64,000 nucleotides of DNA from Lethocerus indicus (lineage: Eukaryota > Arthropoda > Insecta > Hemiptera > Belostomatidae). How positions within the stretch are numbered: position 1 is the stretch's first letter; the number at the start of each line of letters is the position of its first letter. The position numbers and the translations under genes are program-made. Location: NCBI GenBank assembly GCA_019843655.1, contig JACDQD010000005.1, positions 27,910,954-27,974,953 of the forward strand. Direction: 5' to 3'. Under the pieces are notes generated by a model. That model saw only the letters and a program-made list of their open reading frames with translations, made no database searches and was not told where the DNA came from. Positions 13,147 through 26,889 of the stretch are shown here, piece by piece.

Positions 13147-14790
13147 TGGTGGGGGGGGGAGAACGAGATCCGATTAGGGTGTGGATTGTGTTTCAATTTA
13201 GACCGCCCCCGTTCCCTCCTCTAGGACACAATCTCTAGAGCGGGCCCGCGGCTTTCTTGATTTGCAACCCCCGGCCCCTTCCATCCCCATGACAAAATAC
13301 TTAATACACACTGGGATCCCCCCTCCTACACTCCCTACAAACCACATCCATCCGAGCCCTTCCCAACACAACACTATTCTCCTCACAAATACACATCATC
13401 TGCACGTTTAGTATGTGGTCGTCGCTTTTAGAGATTATACGCACACAATCATTTTAATTAGGGGTGTGTGTTCTTTTTCAGCAGAAGAGCGGGTTATCTC
13501 TCTCAGCGTCGCAAAATAAACATAATAGATTATCTGGATCTAATTATAAATCAAATTCATTTAAGAAATTCGAAACTGGGCGGAGCTAAGAACTTCATCT
13601 GTTCGTGTGATTTTCTGTTTCCATTCTCCTAATTATTTTTAGGCTAAACCTCGGTTTCAACTTCTCATCCTCAGTATTCAGAACGTTACTCAGAATTCAG
13701 TAACGATAGTGCGATATTTTTAGGTGTCTGCATCTGTACCTTCCATGTAATTGAATCAATCTGAAATCTACATTACACAAGTCTGCTCTGATTCCTACGG
13801 TAAACAACGGAAAGTGTAACTGTAGGGCGAGCAAATTTGGGTATGGTTTTTGCAGGTTCATTCAACATACAATGTGATAATGGACAATGGACCCAGACAC
13901 GGCGATTAGTCGCCCTCCTTCCATGACAGGACATCCGAACGCGATAAAACAACCGACATTAATCATTACAATAAATTACACTTACTGGACGTTAATATCG
14001 CCACATTTATGGGACGTTATCATATGCGCATATAGCCATTCGAGGAACATAAAATTAAAAGAATCAGTAACATGTCTATGATCATTGCGCTAATAAAATA
14101 ATACGTTTGCATAAACTAAAATAAAAATGATTGTTTGAATGTTATAGAATTACAGGTTTAGACGTACAAAGACTTTTTGTTCAGTACGATGTTGGCTCAC
14201 TACTTCGGTGGCTAACTTCACTATTGTAACGTCGAAAACCAAAATATTGAGATTACCAATTGGTCAGAAAATCACAAGAGTGAAGATTCCTATAAATAAA
14301 AGAATTACAGGATTCAACACATTTATATCTTGACTCATTTCCTTCGACAGTTTTACTCCCTATGTCGGAGAAGGAATTTCTCAGATTTTCAAAACAATAA
14401 AAACGCAAAAAGTTTTTATTTACATATTGTAAGCACATTCTCTCAGTTTTCAACCTAAAAGAGGTTTTGAATAAAGAGGGTTTCAGAAGTTTGACCACGG
14501 AAATTTTGCTTTATACATCATCAATTTTACATCGAATCGGTTCTAATATCCAAAACTCGAGTACTGTCCCGAGAAGGGAATATTTCCAGAAGGTAAATGT
14601 CTTCAACGAAATTGAGACGAGCCATTTAGGAAAAAGAAAAACCTCGCCTTTTATATAAAATAAGGAGCTAGAAAATCCGCGCTTGCGAAAGTGAAATCCA
14701 CCGCTGAACAACCGACAGCCAGCCCTTAAGAAATGTAAATAAATGTAAGATCTTAAGGGAGTGGAGAAGAAAATTTACAATTTTTATGCA
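13147..14790. other. Unique sequence, no gene seen
   Basis: GC-rich edge next to the GA microsatellite (to about 13390), then AT-rich DNA with short unremarkable frames. Confidence 0.4.
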
Positions 14791-14880
14791 AGGATGAGAG
14801 AGGGAGGGTGAGGGTGAGGGAAATGAAGGGGAAGGGGTAGAGGGAGAGGGAGAGAGTATGGGTTGAAGGAGAGGAGAGGA
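14791..14880 (+). repeat. Polypurine tract with G-quadruplex motif
   Basis: About 90 bp almost purely purine. G-runs at 14802, 14806, 14812 and 14818 form a canonical four-run quadruplex with loops of 1, 3 and 3 nt, and further GGG runs follow. Could also adopt triplex DNA. Confidence 0.75.
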
Positions 14881-16013
14881 TCCCTCGAGGCGGTTGAATA
14901 TGAAAACAGAGAGCCGATTAATTCAACCACCGGGTTCCACTCCACTACACCAGCCCTACTACATTAACTACATAGTATATACACAAAGGGCAAAATGAAT
15001 TCAAACGTTTAAACATTAATGAGTGATCATTATCGTAATCATAACCGCGGGAAGCCATTCCCTCAGATGCCCTTACTTACCTGTATTCTGAGCTATTAAT
15101 AAAATTCCAATAGTATGCACTTAATAATTGTGACCATAAAACTGAATATCTTACTGTAATGCGCTTTATTTCAATTTGAGAACTGAAGGAACGTACATCC
15201 TATAGGATACGTACCTATATTTAGGTATTTGGACCTATACTTAGACGTCAATTAGTCGTGAGTAATCAGGATCAAGCTCTACTACCCCCATCTTTCCTCA
15301 TCGGTCTGTAAATACCCCGTTTTATGCTTACAGTTTTTAACGGAGGTCAGTCTGTTAATGTAACGGGGGACAGGCGGTAGAAATAACCGGTCGGGAAAAT
15401 ATTTTCGGACGAGTCCTCGGGGTATCGAATAATTCGCCCACAATCCTCAGCTGAAATGCAGAATATCCAAAGGGAATACCGGTCGGCGTATTAATCTCTA
15501 GATTGACAGTTCTTTTGTCGCCTCGTAGATATCCGGTGATTCGCGCGACGAACTGACAGTCACCCAACGTCGGGCTGTCGTTCCCTCGCCCATTGTGCCC
15601 TAATCCCACCCCGGCCTGCCCATAACAATTTACCCGTGTTTTTAACCGATACCAGTACGGTATCGGGCAGAAGCGAAGTTGGGCACAAACCCCGAAAAAT
15701 TATCCCCCCACCCCTTCCCACTCCGCGCCAGTAAAGCCCAAGTGACCGACAGTTGTTTATACAGATTAAAGGCAATGATCCCTTTATCGTGTAAGGTCGA
15801 AACTGGACACGGGGGACCGGGAGAAGTGCGGTGCGGAAACAACAATTGGCGTATGATCATCACCGATGGGTTGGGCGAGGATCAACACAATGACATTAGA
15901 GCGGTGCCCGGTTCGAACCGCACACTACTGACCCCGGCGACACACGACACAAAGGGAGCCAATTCCTCATATTGTATGTAGCCCAACACGCACAAACGCC
16001 GACACACGGACAC

Positions 16014-16017
<4 letters not shown>
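14881..16017. other. Unique sequence with CpG-richer 15350-15960, no gene seen
   Basis: Minus strand carries a nine-base match to the donor consensus, CAG|GTAAGTAAG (GT at 15080-15079), but the stop-free stretch before it is short and unrecognisable. The 15350-15960 part has overlapping frames on both strands. A palindromic GGTTCGAACC at 15909-15918 resembles a B box without other tRNA parts. Confidence 0.4.

Positions 16018-16069
<52 letters not shown>
16018..16069. repeat. (GA)26 microsatellite
   Basis: Uninterrupted AG dinucleotides over 52 bp. It generates three overlapping artefact frames on the minus strand. Confidence 0.97.
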
Positions 16070-16072
<3 letters not shown>

Positions 16073-18960
16073 ATAACGCCATGGCCACGGCCACGCACGC
16101 ATACACTCCCCGTCCCGTTGCCAGGCGTGGTCCCGCTAACTGCCAAATAATTCCCGATTAAACCGATTAACATGGCGTAATTCGTTGAAGAAAAATATTT
16201 GTGCTTTCGTATCGACCGATACGATTAAAATCGCCGGTATGAACTGATGCGAAGTGACCGATAATTGGCGGAAGAACAACAATCTTGGTTATATTCACTG
16301 CCGAGTGAACGTCAAATACAATTTCATCGTATGCCTGATACTGGCAATTTTATCGTAATATTGTGGCACAATTAAAACATTAAAAACAACCTATAATTGG
16401 TTTGACGTATATTATTATATATTTCATATATTACTTTCTGTATGATGTAATATATCTCAGTAGCATATTTCAAAATTTAGCTTTCTTTCACATTCACGCG
16501 TCATTAATTAAGTAGCTAAAAACATTCCTGTTCATTTACAGATGAGTATATTAAAATAAACCTTGTATAATTAGCGGAACTGATAGAGAGCCCAACAGGG
16601 GTCGAACAATCAAGTTGTTTTAGCGCTGACCGAAATTAATTATTATATTTTTATATTAGTGTACAAAATACAGACGATATGAGATTATCAGCTTTTCCTT
16701 TGTCTACACTATAAATTGTTGTTCATCCCAATAATTATGTCTCACTTGCCTGGAATTAATTCTTCTTGCAAGAAAATACAATTACTTGAATTAATACATC
16801 CCATTTTACTACAGTTATGTGATTTTTTACATTTCAAGCTACGTATAAATTAAAAATCTATTTATAGGAACGAGTTCTTAAGCAAAAACGTTATTGTCAA
16901 CGTTAACTACTAAATTTATTTCCGAGACAAGGGAAAACGATGAAGAAAAATGGTCAGAGCAATCCGGCGTAAACGGACTAAACCAGGTTCTAATCTAATC
17001 CCGACGATGGGACTGATTGAAATCGTTTGCAAATTTGAAAAAAAAGGAAATATCCGTATTTTTAATGGAAGTTTTAGGGATGCCTGCGAGGTTCCGGTTA
17101 GTCACCAGTAACATTCAGTTGGTAACGCAATCACTTCCACACTCTTCGTACAATCTAAAATGATCTAGAATATGATTACAAGACCAATATGAAGAGAATC
17201 ACACAACTTATAATGTGAAATTACATTTTCACTATTCCCGATACATAGCGCCGTCTCACGTAGATGCCGAATACCTAAGGACCAGTAATCCACAATTATA
17301 AATAATTAGATGCGGTGCCGAGATAGCAAATTTGTACAGAACTAATGTACACGTAGGTTAGGTAAATTCCCAATCGGGAGTGTGCCAATGTTGGTACATT
17401 ACTGAGAATTGTATGGCTGTCACGCCGCATGGGCCGCACCTGTACAAATGATGCGCCCATTACTGGCAATCAAGTAATTGCACCCTCACCGACTTCAATA
17501 TCGCCACAGATTCTGCAATGACGGAATCCCTCTCTCTGACTAACGTTTTCTTGACAGAGACATCTCTAAAGCGCTATTATGGTAAGCTGGCGTTTAAGTG
17601 AAAAAACAAACTATGCGAACGCTTTATATTGAAAATTCGGCACCAGGAAAATACAGAATGACTGAGAAAACATCAAGTCCTCATTATTCTAGTTTTCAAT
17701 TGAAATTTCTTTTACTGGTAGAACAACCTCAGTGTTTATAGTTCTCTTCCATTAATATTGAAAAAAAAACATTAAAAATGTGCTGACAACATCACCCAGA
17801 GCCCACTTATTGAGTAAACACAATAAAAAATGAATCGTTCAATGGAAATAAATTGAAACCTGGGCTGGTATCAAAAAGTTTCAGAAAATGGAAAGTTGCG
17901 TTTCAAAATGTCAAGAGACAAACGTGGAAAAATTACATTAGTCGGAACTGAAAAAAAAAAACAGGATTTACAAGTTAAACCCCGACCCGCGTTCAAAGGG
18001 GCGAAAAATCAATTGTTAGCGCTTTGCCATTGCATAAATATTCGGATTTATGCACGTAGGAAGCGCGTCAGGGATTTCAATCTGCCATAAATTCCCGTGA
18101 ATTACAGAGACATTTACATCCGGAGAAAAAAAGCCCATCATGTACGTATACAACTGATTTATTTAAGAATCTCATAAATAATTCATAACTCATTTAGGAA
18201 AATTATGAAAATAATGGAATGGAACTGCTTCTCTGTAATATCTTTTAGAAACGAAAATATCCAAAATCCCTGTACCATCCTAAAATCCACCCGACTCGAC
18301 AAAGCTAAACTTTTTATTAAATTAATTCTCTCCTTTTGTAAAACTATTGGGCAAGTTATTTCCATTAAAGAAAGGCGTCTAATACTTAATAAGGCGTAAT
18401 GCAAATAATAATGACGAAGAAAAAGAAAACGCCCTTCTCAGTCTCCATCTCTCTCACCCTCTCCTCCAGTCCCCAACTGAGAAAAAAGTTGAACTCACGT
18501 CATACTTCCGTTAAATTAAAATATTCACCGATCTTGGGTTGAGAGCAACAGAGAAAAACTACAGGGCGGGAATGATTCGCCGCTTTTAATCTTCTCTTTT
18601 TCTAAGGAAATCCTACCACAAGAAAAATGACTGATGTTCCGGTACGAGCAGGAAAATTATAGGCCCATCTATTTGATAGTCCACAAAATTCGTGTACATA
18701 TTGCCGCGATATTAACATAAAAACGTGAATTTCCATAAGCAATGTTCGGGATCAAGAAACCTGTTTATTTTTAAAGGCCTCTCTTTGATAAATATTAAGT
18801 CCAAGTGTGTTCAGCCTTCTGTAAAGAAAAATGGAGTGATGGTACGGCCGATATCCCGACATTTCTTGCAAAGTTTATTACGACGGTGGGTCGCCCGGAT
18901 TTATATATGCATTAACTTTTCTAATGAATTGTAAATTTAAACTCGTAAAACTTTTTTCGC
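16070..18960. other. AT-rich unique sequence, no gene seen
   Basis: Only short frames; one weak tRNA-like segment (16590-16631, listed). Confidence 0.45.
16590..16631 (-). repeat. Weak tRNA-like segment
   Basis: The minus strand reads GGTCAGCGCTAAAAC then TTGTTCGACCCC: fragments resembling an A-box end and a B box but too close together for a complete tRNA. Possibly an internally deleted SINE head. Confidence 0.15.
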
Positions 18961-19440
18961 TTAATGAGTTTTATATTATTTTTCTCGCATAAAGCTGTAT
19001 CGGTCCTGCTGGGCCGTTTCTTCCCCGCCTGCACCGCTTTTATGTTGGTCGTCCCGTGTGGTCATATATTCGAAAAATATGTTTCGAGCCCATTTCTATA
19101 TAGAACACTTTTTATCTTTTGATCGTTCGTCCATAAATATCTAATTTTCCCGGTATACATTTATTACGAGCCAGCCCCCCGTATTCGCTTCGAGTTTATT
19201 GCAAATTTCCGGTGGCATTCGCTTTAAATATAAACTGTACAGTATTAAATGATTCCGATGTTTTTAGGACAGATACGAGTCCGATCAAAATTAAATTAAT
19301 AGTTTAGGTTTATTCGTCAACACGAATAGTGGCCCCGATAAACATCTGGCATTTTTATTAATAGAAAACTCCGCTCCACTTTTTATTCAAGCTAATCTTT
19401 GGCCCGGCCAAATATAATAATTGTTAATATTATTTCGTTC
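18961..19440. promoter_or_regulatory. Cluster of TTTAT/ATAAA (Caudal/Abd-B-type) sites in unique sequence
   Basis: Twelve TTTAT or ATAAA words occur in 480 bp, for example CATAAAG, CTTTTATG, CCATAAAT, CATTTATTACGAG, GAGTTTATTGC, GGTTTATTC and GATAAAC. Around three or four would be expected at this AT content. Several sit in otherwise GC-containing, non-repetitive sequence. Such clustering is typical of homeodomain-responsive enhancers. Assignment to a factor is speculative. Confidence 0.28.
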
Positions 19441-20519
19441 GGTGGTAATTAATTTTTTGTAACGCTCAGATCTCTATTATTCATACTTTCATGGTTAATC
19501 AAGTTAATAGGTTATTTCGACGACTTCTAATTATTAAATTAGCATTATCTTTTTAAGGCATGAATATAAGTGTAAATAGATAATTTACATTATTTAAAAA
19601 TACAATGTTATATCTCGTACATCCAGAAGTACATTGATAATTTAATAAATAATTAACATCGTCCTATTCGGTAAAAGTACAGTTCTGCGCAATATTAACT
19701 TAGCAAGAATCTACGCAACAGTGAAAACCTAATCTTTCAGAGGTTCCTGTACTAGCGGTATTTTCATTAGTCCATGTCCATGTTTTTAGGTAAAAATCGT
19801 CCATCCAGGAAGGAGTGACATTCCGATCATACCTCATACATATGTTGATCACTCGTACATTCATTCTTAGCTTATGTTTCCACAAGGATCAGTTGTTTTT
19901 AATAACAAAAACGGTAAGTAGCGGCATAAATTATGCGTGGAATTCTCCGAGTCGTCGGTTTTATGTGAAAAGGTGAGGTCGGGGACCAGCTCAGAATGAA
20001 TACCCCCACCAAGCCCGCCGACAACACAGTATAAAGCTCCCGAACCAAAATGTTTATGAGTTACGTGTTAAAATTTCTATTATGTTAACGTGTTTAAGGA
20101 AAATTAAAGAGGGGCCTCGGGTCTCAGATAATACGCCGGGATAAGGTTTGCATTAAGCGGTTTAATTACCTACGAAATTCTAGTGCCCGCTCAGCCGACA
20201 CGGGAGGGCAGTACGTAAAAAAAAGTCCACTTTCGTGTTCCTTTTTTACCCCGATAAAACTCACTCGGGAGGATAATTAAAGTGTTTAAATAACGGGAAA
20301 AGTATTTTTTTTTAAAAGAGGAAAGACAGTAAAGTGGGTACAACTTAACGAACAACGGCGCAGACAAGCTATCAGTAAAATATAAGGAAAAAAATAGGCC
20401 TGGTACATTCTAGAGATAAACTATATGACTCCTAAATAATATTAGGATCGGGCGGTCAATTAAAGATGGCCGGGGAACGGAGAAAGGAAGTCTTACAACC
20501 CTTGGTTGTTAAGAAAATT
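19441..20519. other. AT-rich unique sequence, no gene seen
   Basis: Homeodomain-type AATTAATT words continue from the adjacent cluster to about 19460. No coding frame. Confidence 0.4.
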
Positions 20520-20840
20520 GGAATATTTTGCCGGGCCATTACTCCGCCCGGTCCTGTTCCCCTTTTGTTAACAGGATCGGGAGCTCGGAGAGGACTGTCC
20601 GGTGCCAACTCGACCGGAAGATGAAAGACGGACAACCCTCCTTCCTGCCTTACACACGGGGTTTACCGTTACAGGATTTGCACATTCTTTTTTTTGTCTT
20701 CGAATTTATGAATTCGACGAAAAGATCTTTGTACGCCGGGACCGAAAAGAACTTTCCCGTAGGTGGCCTGATAACGAGCTCAACAATAAACATAATGGGT
20801 CGCGACCCGGCAATAACGAGTGGAATTCTGCTATGAAATA
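20520..20840. other. CpG-rich unique patch
   Basis: GC-richer than its flanks. Two overlapping plus-strand open frames (102 and 96 codons) cross it in different frames, so neither stands out as coding. AAGATGGC at 20463-20470, just before it, is a PHO/YY1-type match. Confidence 0.15.
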
Positions 20841-22412
20841 TCGTAAAGAGAATCTACATTCCTATGTTGGCATTTTTCCTAACATCATTTAGTATTATTT
20901 TATCGACTGAAATATATGTTTCCTTATACCTACATCGTTGGATTAACATCATTTTTTTTAATAAAAATTACATACAAAACTCTATCCCCGGCCTTTTTTG
21001 TACTATACCCTTTCAGGAAACAAAACTACGGTTTACAAAGAACAATATAATCATCGGAATAGTAGAATCGTGTGAGAAACCGTAATTTCTGTGTTTGACA
21101 ATAGGCGAACGGAAAACAGAACGAAGGACATTTAATTGCAACAATGTATAATTGTTATAACAGCGGCGCGGTTATTAATGCGTGCTGCGCAGAGTCTACC
21201 ATAATGCAGGAAACGGGGCAGAGTGTGCCGAGCCCCGCCCGCCCCAGTGATTTATGAAACAACCGTTTAATATTCAACTATAGTGTGTACCGCCCAGCCC
21301 AGGAGGACACACACAGCCCAGCCCCAATACCACAGCCGGCTATGTGGAACACACTATTAGATCAAGACCAACAGATAACGCGATTTATTACCCCGGCTAT
21401 AATAGAAATAAACGCACAATTTTATGCACACGTCCTGTAAAGAAATTCCACGGGGGTTACGAATACGGCCGGCGGATGCGCGCATTACTGGAATTACAAT
21501 ACCATATAGGTTATTATTTTATTTGTAATAGAAATAAAACCGTATGATGAAAAACTCCAATTGGACTTCGGGGACTGTATGCAATCTTAATTCTAAAATG
21601 AAAATTCGTATAAAACATTTAAATGATTCGGACTAAACAGAAAGTAGTATTAAATAAATGGCCATTTACTATTTCAAGAATACTACCTTCGGCTTTGACC
21701 GATATTATATCGGAGGCGCGTCTCTGTTGATGCGTTACGCTGCGTGGGTTTTCGAAACAAAGGGAAATGTTCCGCCGGAGGGCGGAAGACCTTTTGCTGT
21801 CAGTGTGCGCGCGCTACGGTTTACACCGGAGAAGAAACATCGACCTAAGGGTTTCTTCCTAATAATATTTATTCGGACGGAACAAGAACAAAGAAGGTAA
21901 CATGAGTGCTGAATCTGGGAATATAAGAGCGCGGCTAGTTTTAAATTTAGGGCCAAATAATTTAGGAGAACGGACAGATGTTTAAAAAACCGGACAACAT
22001 TTTATGATTTCCGAGTTTAAAAAAAAATTTAATACATAGGTATACAATGGCTGCTTTCATGATTAAACTATAACAATTTCAGAGAGTACTGCGAAAGGAG
22101 TAATATATTGACAGGCCTAACTACACGCCGCTAAAACTTAAATGTGCACGGGTGTTTAACCCGTATACGGTACGATTTCTATACTTTAAGTAGTTATTTT
22201 CAACCATAGAAAAATTATTATGGATATTTATGTAGATCTTCTCTAATATACGACAGCGTTTGTAGGACATTTTATACGTCGCACAACAAATGGAAGTCGA
22301 AGCGGTAGAACGTCGGGGTGTCTCAATGCGTTCAACTAGACCCAATCATTAAACTGGGTCAGAGGCAAGATTGACGTGCCGGGGACAGAAGGGGTTATGT
22401 GCTCCGGCGTAA
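20841..22412. other. Mixed AT-rich and CpG-containing sequence, no gene seen
   Basis: GC-richer pieces at 21160-21340 and 21700-21850, the latter with a 7-bp hairpin TTCCGCC/GGCGGAA. Frames of 67-80 codons have no features. Confidence 0.4.
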
Positions 22413-22436
22413 GTGTGTGTGCGCGCGCGCGCGCGC
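22413..22436. repeat. (GT)4(GC)8 tract
   Basis: Alternating purine-pyrimidine run GTGTGTGT then GCGC repeats. Alternating GC/GT sequence of this kind favours Z-DNA. Confidence 0.9.
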
Positions 22437-22437
22437 C

Positions 22438-22625
22438 GGGTGGGGGCAGAGAGATTTACAACGGGAGGCAGGGAGGGAAAGTTAATAAATATAGAATAGT
22501 GGGAAGAGGAAAGGGGAGGCAGGAGAAAGGAAACAGGAAAACTGATTAGAAAGGGTGAAGGGAGAGGGGGGGGGGAGGGATACGAATTTATCGGCCCCGG
22601 CTCAGGCGAGGGAAAGGGGACGAGA
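22438..22625 (+). repeat. Polypurine-rich tract
   Basis: G/A-rich over about 190 bp with a run of 10 G near 22567-22576 and several GGGAGG words. The minus strand gives a proline/serine-rich artefact frame. Confidence 0.7.
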
Positions 22626-25334
22626 GGGGGGACAGTCAGTATTGTTAATAAATCTGACGAAATAAATCTGTACAAGACGGGTCAGTCAATACGGGACACC
22701 CCGACTCTTCTATACGGACACAGAATAGAGTAAACGCGTTCGTATCGGCCAAACGCGGGACCCGAATTTTGAACTTTAATTAAATTTTTCGATACTGCTC
22801 TATTCCGATTACTCAAATTATAAATTAACAGAGAAGGCCAATACGCATATCTCTGCGCCTTTGTCAATATAAAATATGGGGTCTACTGCGCACTCATATT
22901 TGGCGCATAATTGGGCGCTTTACGAACACGAATATAAATAGAATGTCCGAGCTAGAAGATCTGTGCAGAAACACCGGAGATACGAGTCAGCCTAGAGTTG
23001 GAGGTACATCGTAATAGATAGTTATTACTACAATAGTAATTTTTGCCGAGGAAAGGGGAAACTCGCGAAGGGATAACGCAGATATGGTTTGTAAATGACG
23101 GCGGAGACATTAATATACAGATTTGAAAATCGTGGCAGTCATCGATCTCTGCGGCCGACAAACAACCAATCGGAACAATTGAAACATACGGGGACAAGGG
23201 GACGATCCAACAATGGGCGTCGCGGCGACATCATCCCCATTTCTGGGCGGGGGGAAAGCAATTTAATTAATTGCTCAAACAACGAGGACAGGACGGCACC
23301 GTTGGCGAGTATTAAAACTGTTGTCCGCATTCCTCGGTCTGATACCGTCTGACAGACAACCCATCATCTCACGGAGGAGGCGTCTCTCTACCTTCCGAAC
23401 AATGCCCAGATAAAGTTGAAATCGCGTCTACAATCTTGATACTAGTTTGTCGATCCTTTCCACCATTCCCGCTTACAGTCCAGGTAATACCAATGGATAG
23501 TGAAAATCTATAATACTTAATCGAGGTTATCGTCGTTCTTATCTTCACAGTAATTTTAAGGAGGCTATTTTTTACCACCATAAATTTAGCTACTGTGGCT
23601 GTATAGCGAGTTCTGTATGGTCAGATTTTAAACGTTAAACGTTAGATGTTAAACGTAATCTAGGAATTGTAGTAGCTTAATAAGGTGCCTCGGTTACTTA
23701 TCTTGAGACTTTTGAGCTTAATAGTGAAATAGAATAATTTCAGAGAGTTTAAGTAATGTTGTTTCTTTTGCGCCTGCGGAATGCAATAAAAATATGATAC
23801 CTCGATTGGGCACCGACTCGGGATCCGCCGCGGTGGTCCCCCGGCGGAGAGGGGAAAAAGACGGCCAAAAATATCCCTCTCTTCGCCACCCCCTCCCCCC
23901 ACGGCTCCCTATATCGCACTACCTGCTATACACTTTACAGACTCCGCCCGGGAATTTTATTAGTTCGGTTGCGGCAAGACGAGCCACCGACCAGAAACTA
24001 TAAACTGGAAAAAGGCAAACAGCCACCCGACACTAATACCGGGAATGCGATTGGGATCCGTCCCCTTTTGCCGACATACTGCCAGCACGAAATAAATTTC
24101 TATACCCCTCCTTTCGCATTTTTATGATGTTCGATTAATATTGAAAAAAAACAGGATATATGTAAAAATAAACTGCAGAAAGGGGAGAGTTAACCAGAAT
24201 TTACCATTCAAATTAATTAACGAATCAAATGCTTCTGCACCTAAGAGTCTCCGGTTCAATCTCATAGTCGGTAGAAATTTGAAAAAAGGCCTGATTGGTC
24301 CCTGTAGCTTAGAAGTTCGAAGTTAAGGGAACGCTTGAGTGCTGCCAAACGAAGTAGGAATATATGTGTAAGTGGGAGCTGGGACTTCCCTATAACGTAA
24401 ACCGAGGAGATCCAACAGAAGATACATCCTCCGTGTATGAAATACTTCTACAACGATTCGTACTGTACACTGTGCAAACGGATTCTACATTTGTCCTGAC
24501 CTTAACGAAGAGACTAGGCCGGACAGTGAGGACTGATGACTGGGCCGGTTGGAAACGCTAAGATAAACAGAAATGAGAGGGAAAAGATGACGGGGGTTGA
24601 CTGCCCCGGCCTCCGCTCTTAATATCAAATGTCGTACCCTCAAATTAAATTCTGGCTCAGATCCTATTCTTTTTCTTTTTTATAATTGGTGGGCTTACTT
24701 GTCCGTCTTTACGAGTATAACCCTTAACTATCGCTGTCTCCTGCCCCCATTAAAAAAAATATCGTCCTCATATTTCACAAACTACGCGAACAAAATAAAC
24801 GATATCCACATCCAATGGAATTGTAAACGTCGAACGAGATTATAAAAAAAAACCTGGAATTCGGCTCTTAAATATTATATTTCAATTAAATCATATTTCG
24901 TAGTAATAAATTAAATACGACGAAATTGTTCCTCGAACATTACCAAATAAATCGCAATATTTAAAAAAAGGGTACGTAACGTATAAGAAATATTTTTAAT
25001 GAAGGATGATTCTACTGACGAACTTCTAAGTTAAGTTGAAAAGCAGAAGAGAAAAATCGCCCTCTCGGTAAGAGTAATCGAGATAAAGACGAAGGGACGA
25101 AAAAGACGGAGTACTGGAGGAGAGAAGTGGATCAAAAGCTCTTTTATAGCAATTATAAAGGGAAAGGGCAAAAGGGTGGGAGAGGAAGCTGAGTGTGGGC
25201 GGAGGGCGGGAACAATGGGAGCCGCCGGCGACACACAACACTCGACAATTAGCGAGCTCAAGAAAGGAATGAATTACTGTTAAAGAAAGTGAACAACGAG
25301 CCCCGGTCGAGAAGAGAGCCGAGCCTCTCCCTGA
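22626..25334. other. Mixed sequence, no gene seen
   Basis: CpG-richer parts at 23080-23350 and 23810-24070; a short run of AAACGTT-type repeats at 23630-23655. No frame is recognisable. Confidence 0.4.
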
Positions 25335-25410
25335 GGAGGGAGAACGAGGAAGAGAGAGAAGGAAAGAGAGAGGGACGGAGGAGGAAAGAGTGGGGGGGGG
25401 AGAGAGATTT
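25335..25410 (+). repeat. Polypurine tract
   Basis: Nearly pure purine segment (GAGGGAGAACGAGGAAGAGAG and similar), with a run of 9 G near its end, inside a wider GA-rich stretch from about 25020. Generates low-complexity frames on both strands. Confidence 0.75.
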
Positions 25411-26889
25411 GAGCATAAGTGAACTCATGGCAGTTAAGATTAGAGGGGGACGAGGCAGTCGCAATTACCAGCACCGAGGTGAACCTTTTGTTATAAGTAA
25501 AGTCCCCCCCACCCACCATTTATCCATCTCTTATACTTCTATTTCATTTACCTACCATTTGATGCATGTACAACAACTCTGTATCGTTTTTGTACCATTG
25601 CCATTCTACGAACGAATCTATATTAACGCGTGAAATTATAAATAATTAAAATTTGATATTACATGTATAGTCACTACATGATATGAATACCTGGTAATGC
25701 TCTTAGAAGGCTGCACAGCCATCCGCAAGGGCGAATATAATATTCGATAAATTGAGACAGCAGTATACTATGATATATAAGAGCCCTGAAGGCGCCAATA
25801 CAAGAATAAATATACACTCAAATATTTATCGTATATACGTATTTCTAAATATGGTGCCTAAACATGCGACCAGCACTCGACATTAACCATAACAATTGCT
25901 CTGAACACGTAAAGTATAGGAATCTGTTAAGTCGGGTGGGTTTGCACGCAGGGTACCGTGGAGGAGGGTAGAGCTCCGTGGAACGGAACCCCACTCTATA
26001 GTGGTAGAGAGAGACAACCGCTCCGGGAAAAAGGAAGACCGCACGAAACACGCAAACGGATTTCCTCCTCTTCCTGGGCCCTTCCAGGGGTTTCCGAAAG
26101 AGTCCATTTTCGTGCTCCCATCTCCCCCTCTAACACCTGACGGCTTTCACTTAACCTTTCATCCACAATGCGTTTGTGCGCCCGACACCCACTGAACGAA
26201 CAGTTTCGCAATAACTCCCCATGTCTGAGTACCAAGTTCAAAATGATTTAGTTTAGTACTGAAACTTTGATATTGAAAATATTCCTAAGAACAGGATCGT
26301 TAACCATTCCTAACTAACAGCCAAAAAAATGTATGAAAACTAAGGCTACTATAATGCGCCGATATCCAGAGTTATGAAATATTTTTTATCTAAGTATAAA
26401 ACCTTTTCTAATACATTATTTATTACTATAATGTAAACGATGTTTGCTAAAACATTGTTGAAAAAGAAATACGTGAAAAATATTAACACTTTTTTCACTA
26501 ATTTCTATGGTCAGTTTAGGCTTGTAAGCATATGCACTAGGCACTCTTTCACTAATGGTGAAATTCCCTGTCTGCAATATGCAGGATCATCTGAACAACT
26601 GAGAAGGCCGTTCCCTCTTTATTAAGATAAGCTTCTGACGAGATGAAAACGTCCACGCCGACAGTGACAATTCGGTAAAACACCGTCGTCGACAGGCATT
26701 TGTACGGATAAAGGAGACCTTTAATTAAATTTTCAGTTCAATAGGCGACAATCAAATTTGAATCGTTTCAATTTTTTATTTATTAATTCAACGACCCGAG
26801 AGCTTTATTTCAGATTTTAGCGACACCAGAAAGACGAGCGGTCTAATAAATTCTGCTTATAGTCTGCGGCAATAATTCCTTATTATCGA
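25411..26889. other. Mixed sequence, no gene seen
   Basis: GC-richer 25930-26200 has overlapping short frames on both strands, none with features. The rest is AT-rich. Confidence 0.4.

Noticed and set aside
15905..15922. GGTTCGAACC resembling a pol III B box
   Set aside because: It is a short palindrome without A box, acceptor stem or T-stem pairing.
15882..16173. Three overlapping minus-strand frames
   Set aside because: Same artefact, caused by the (GA)26 repeat in three phases.
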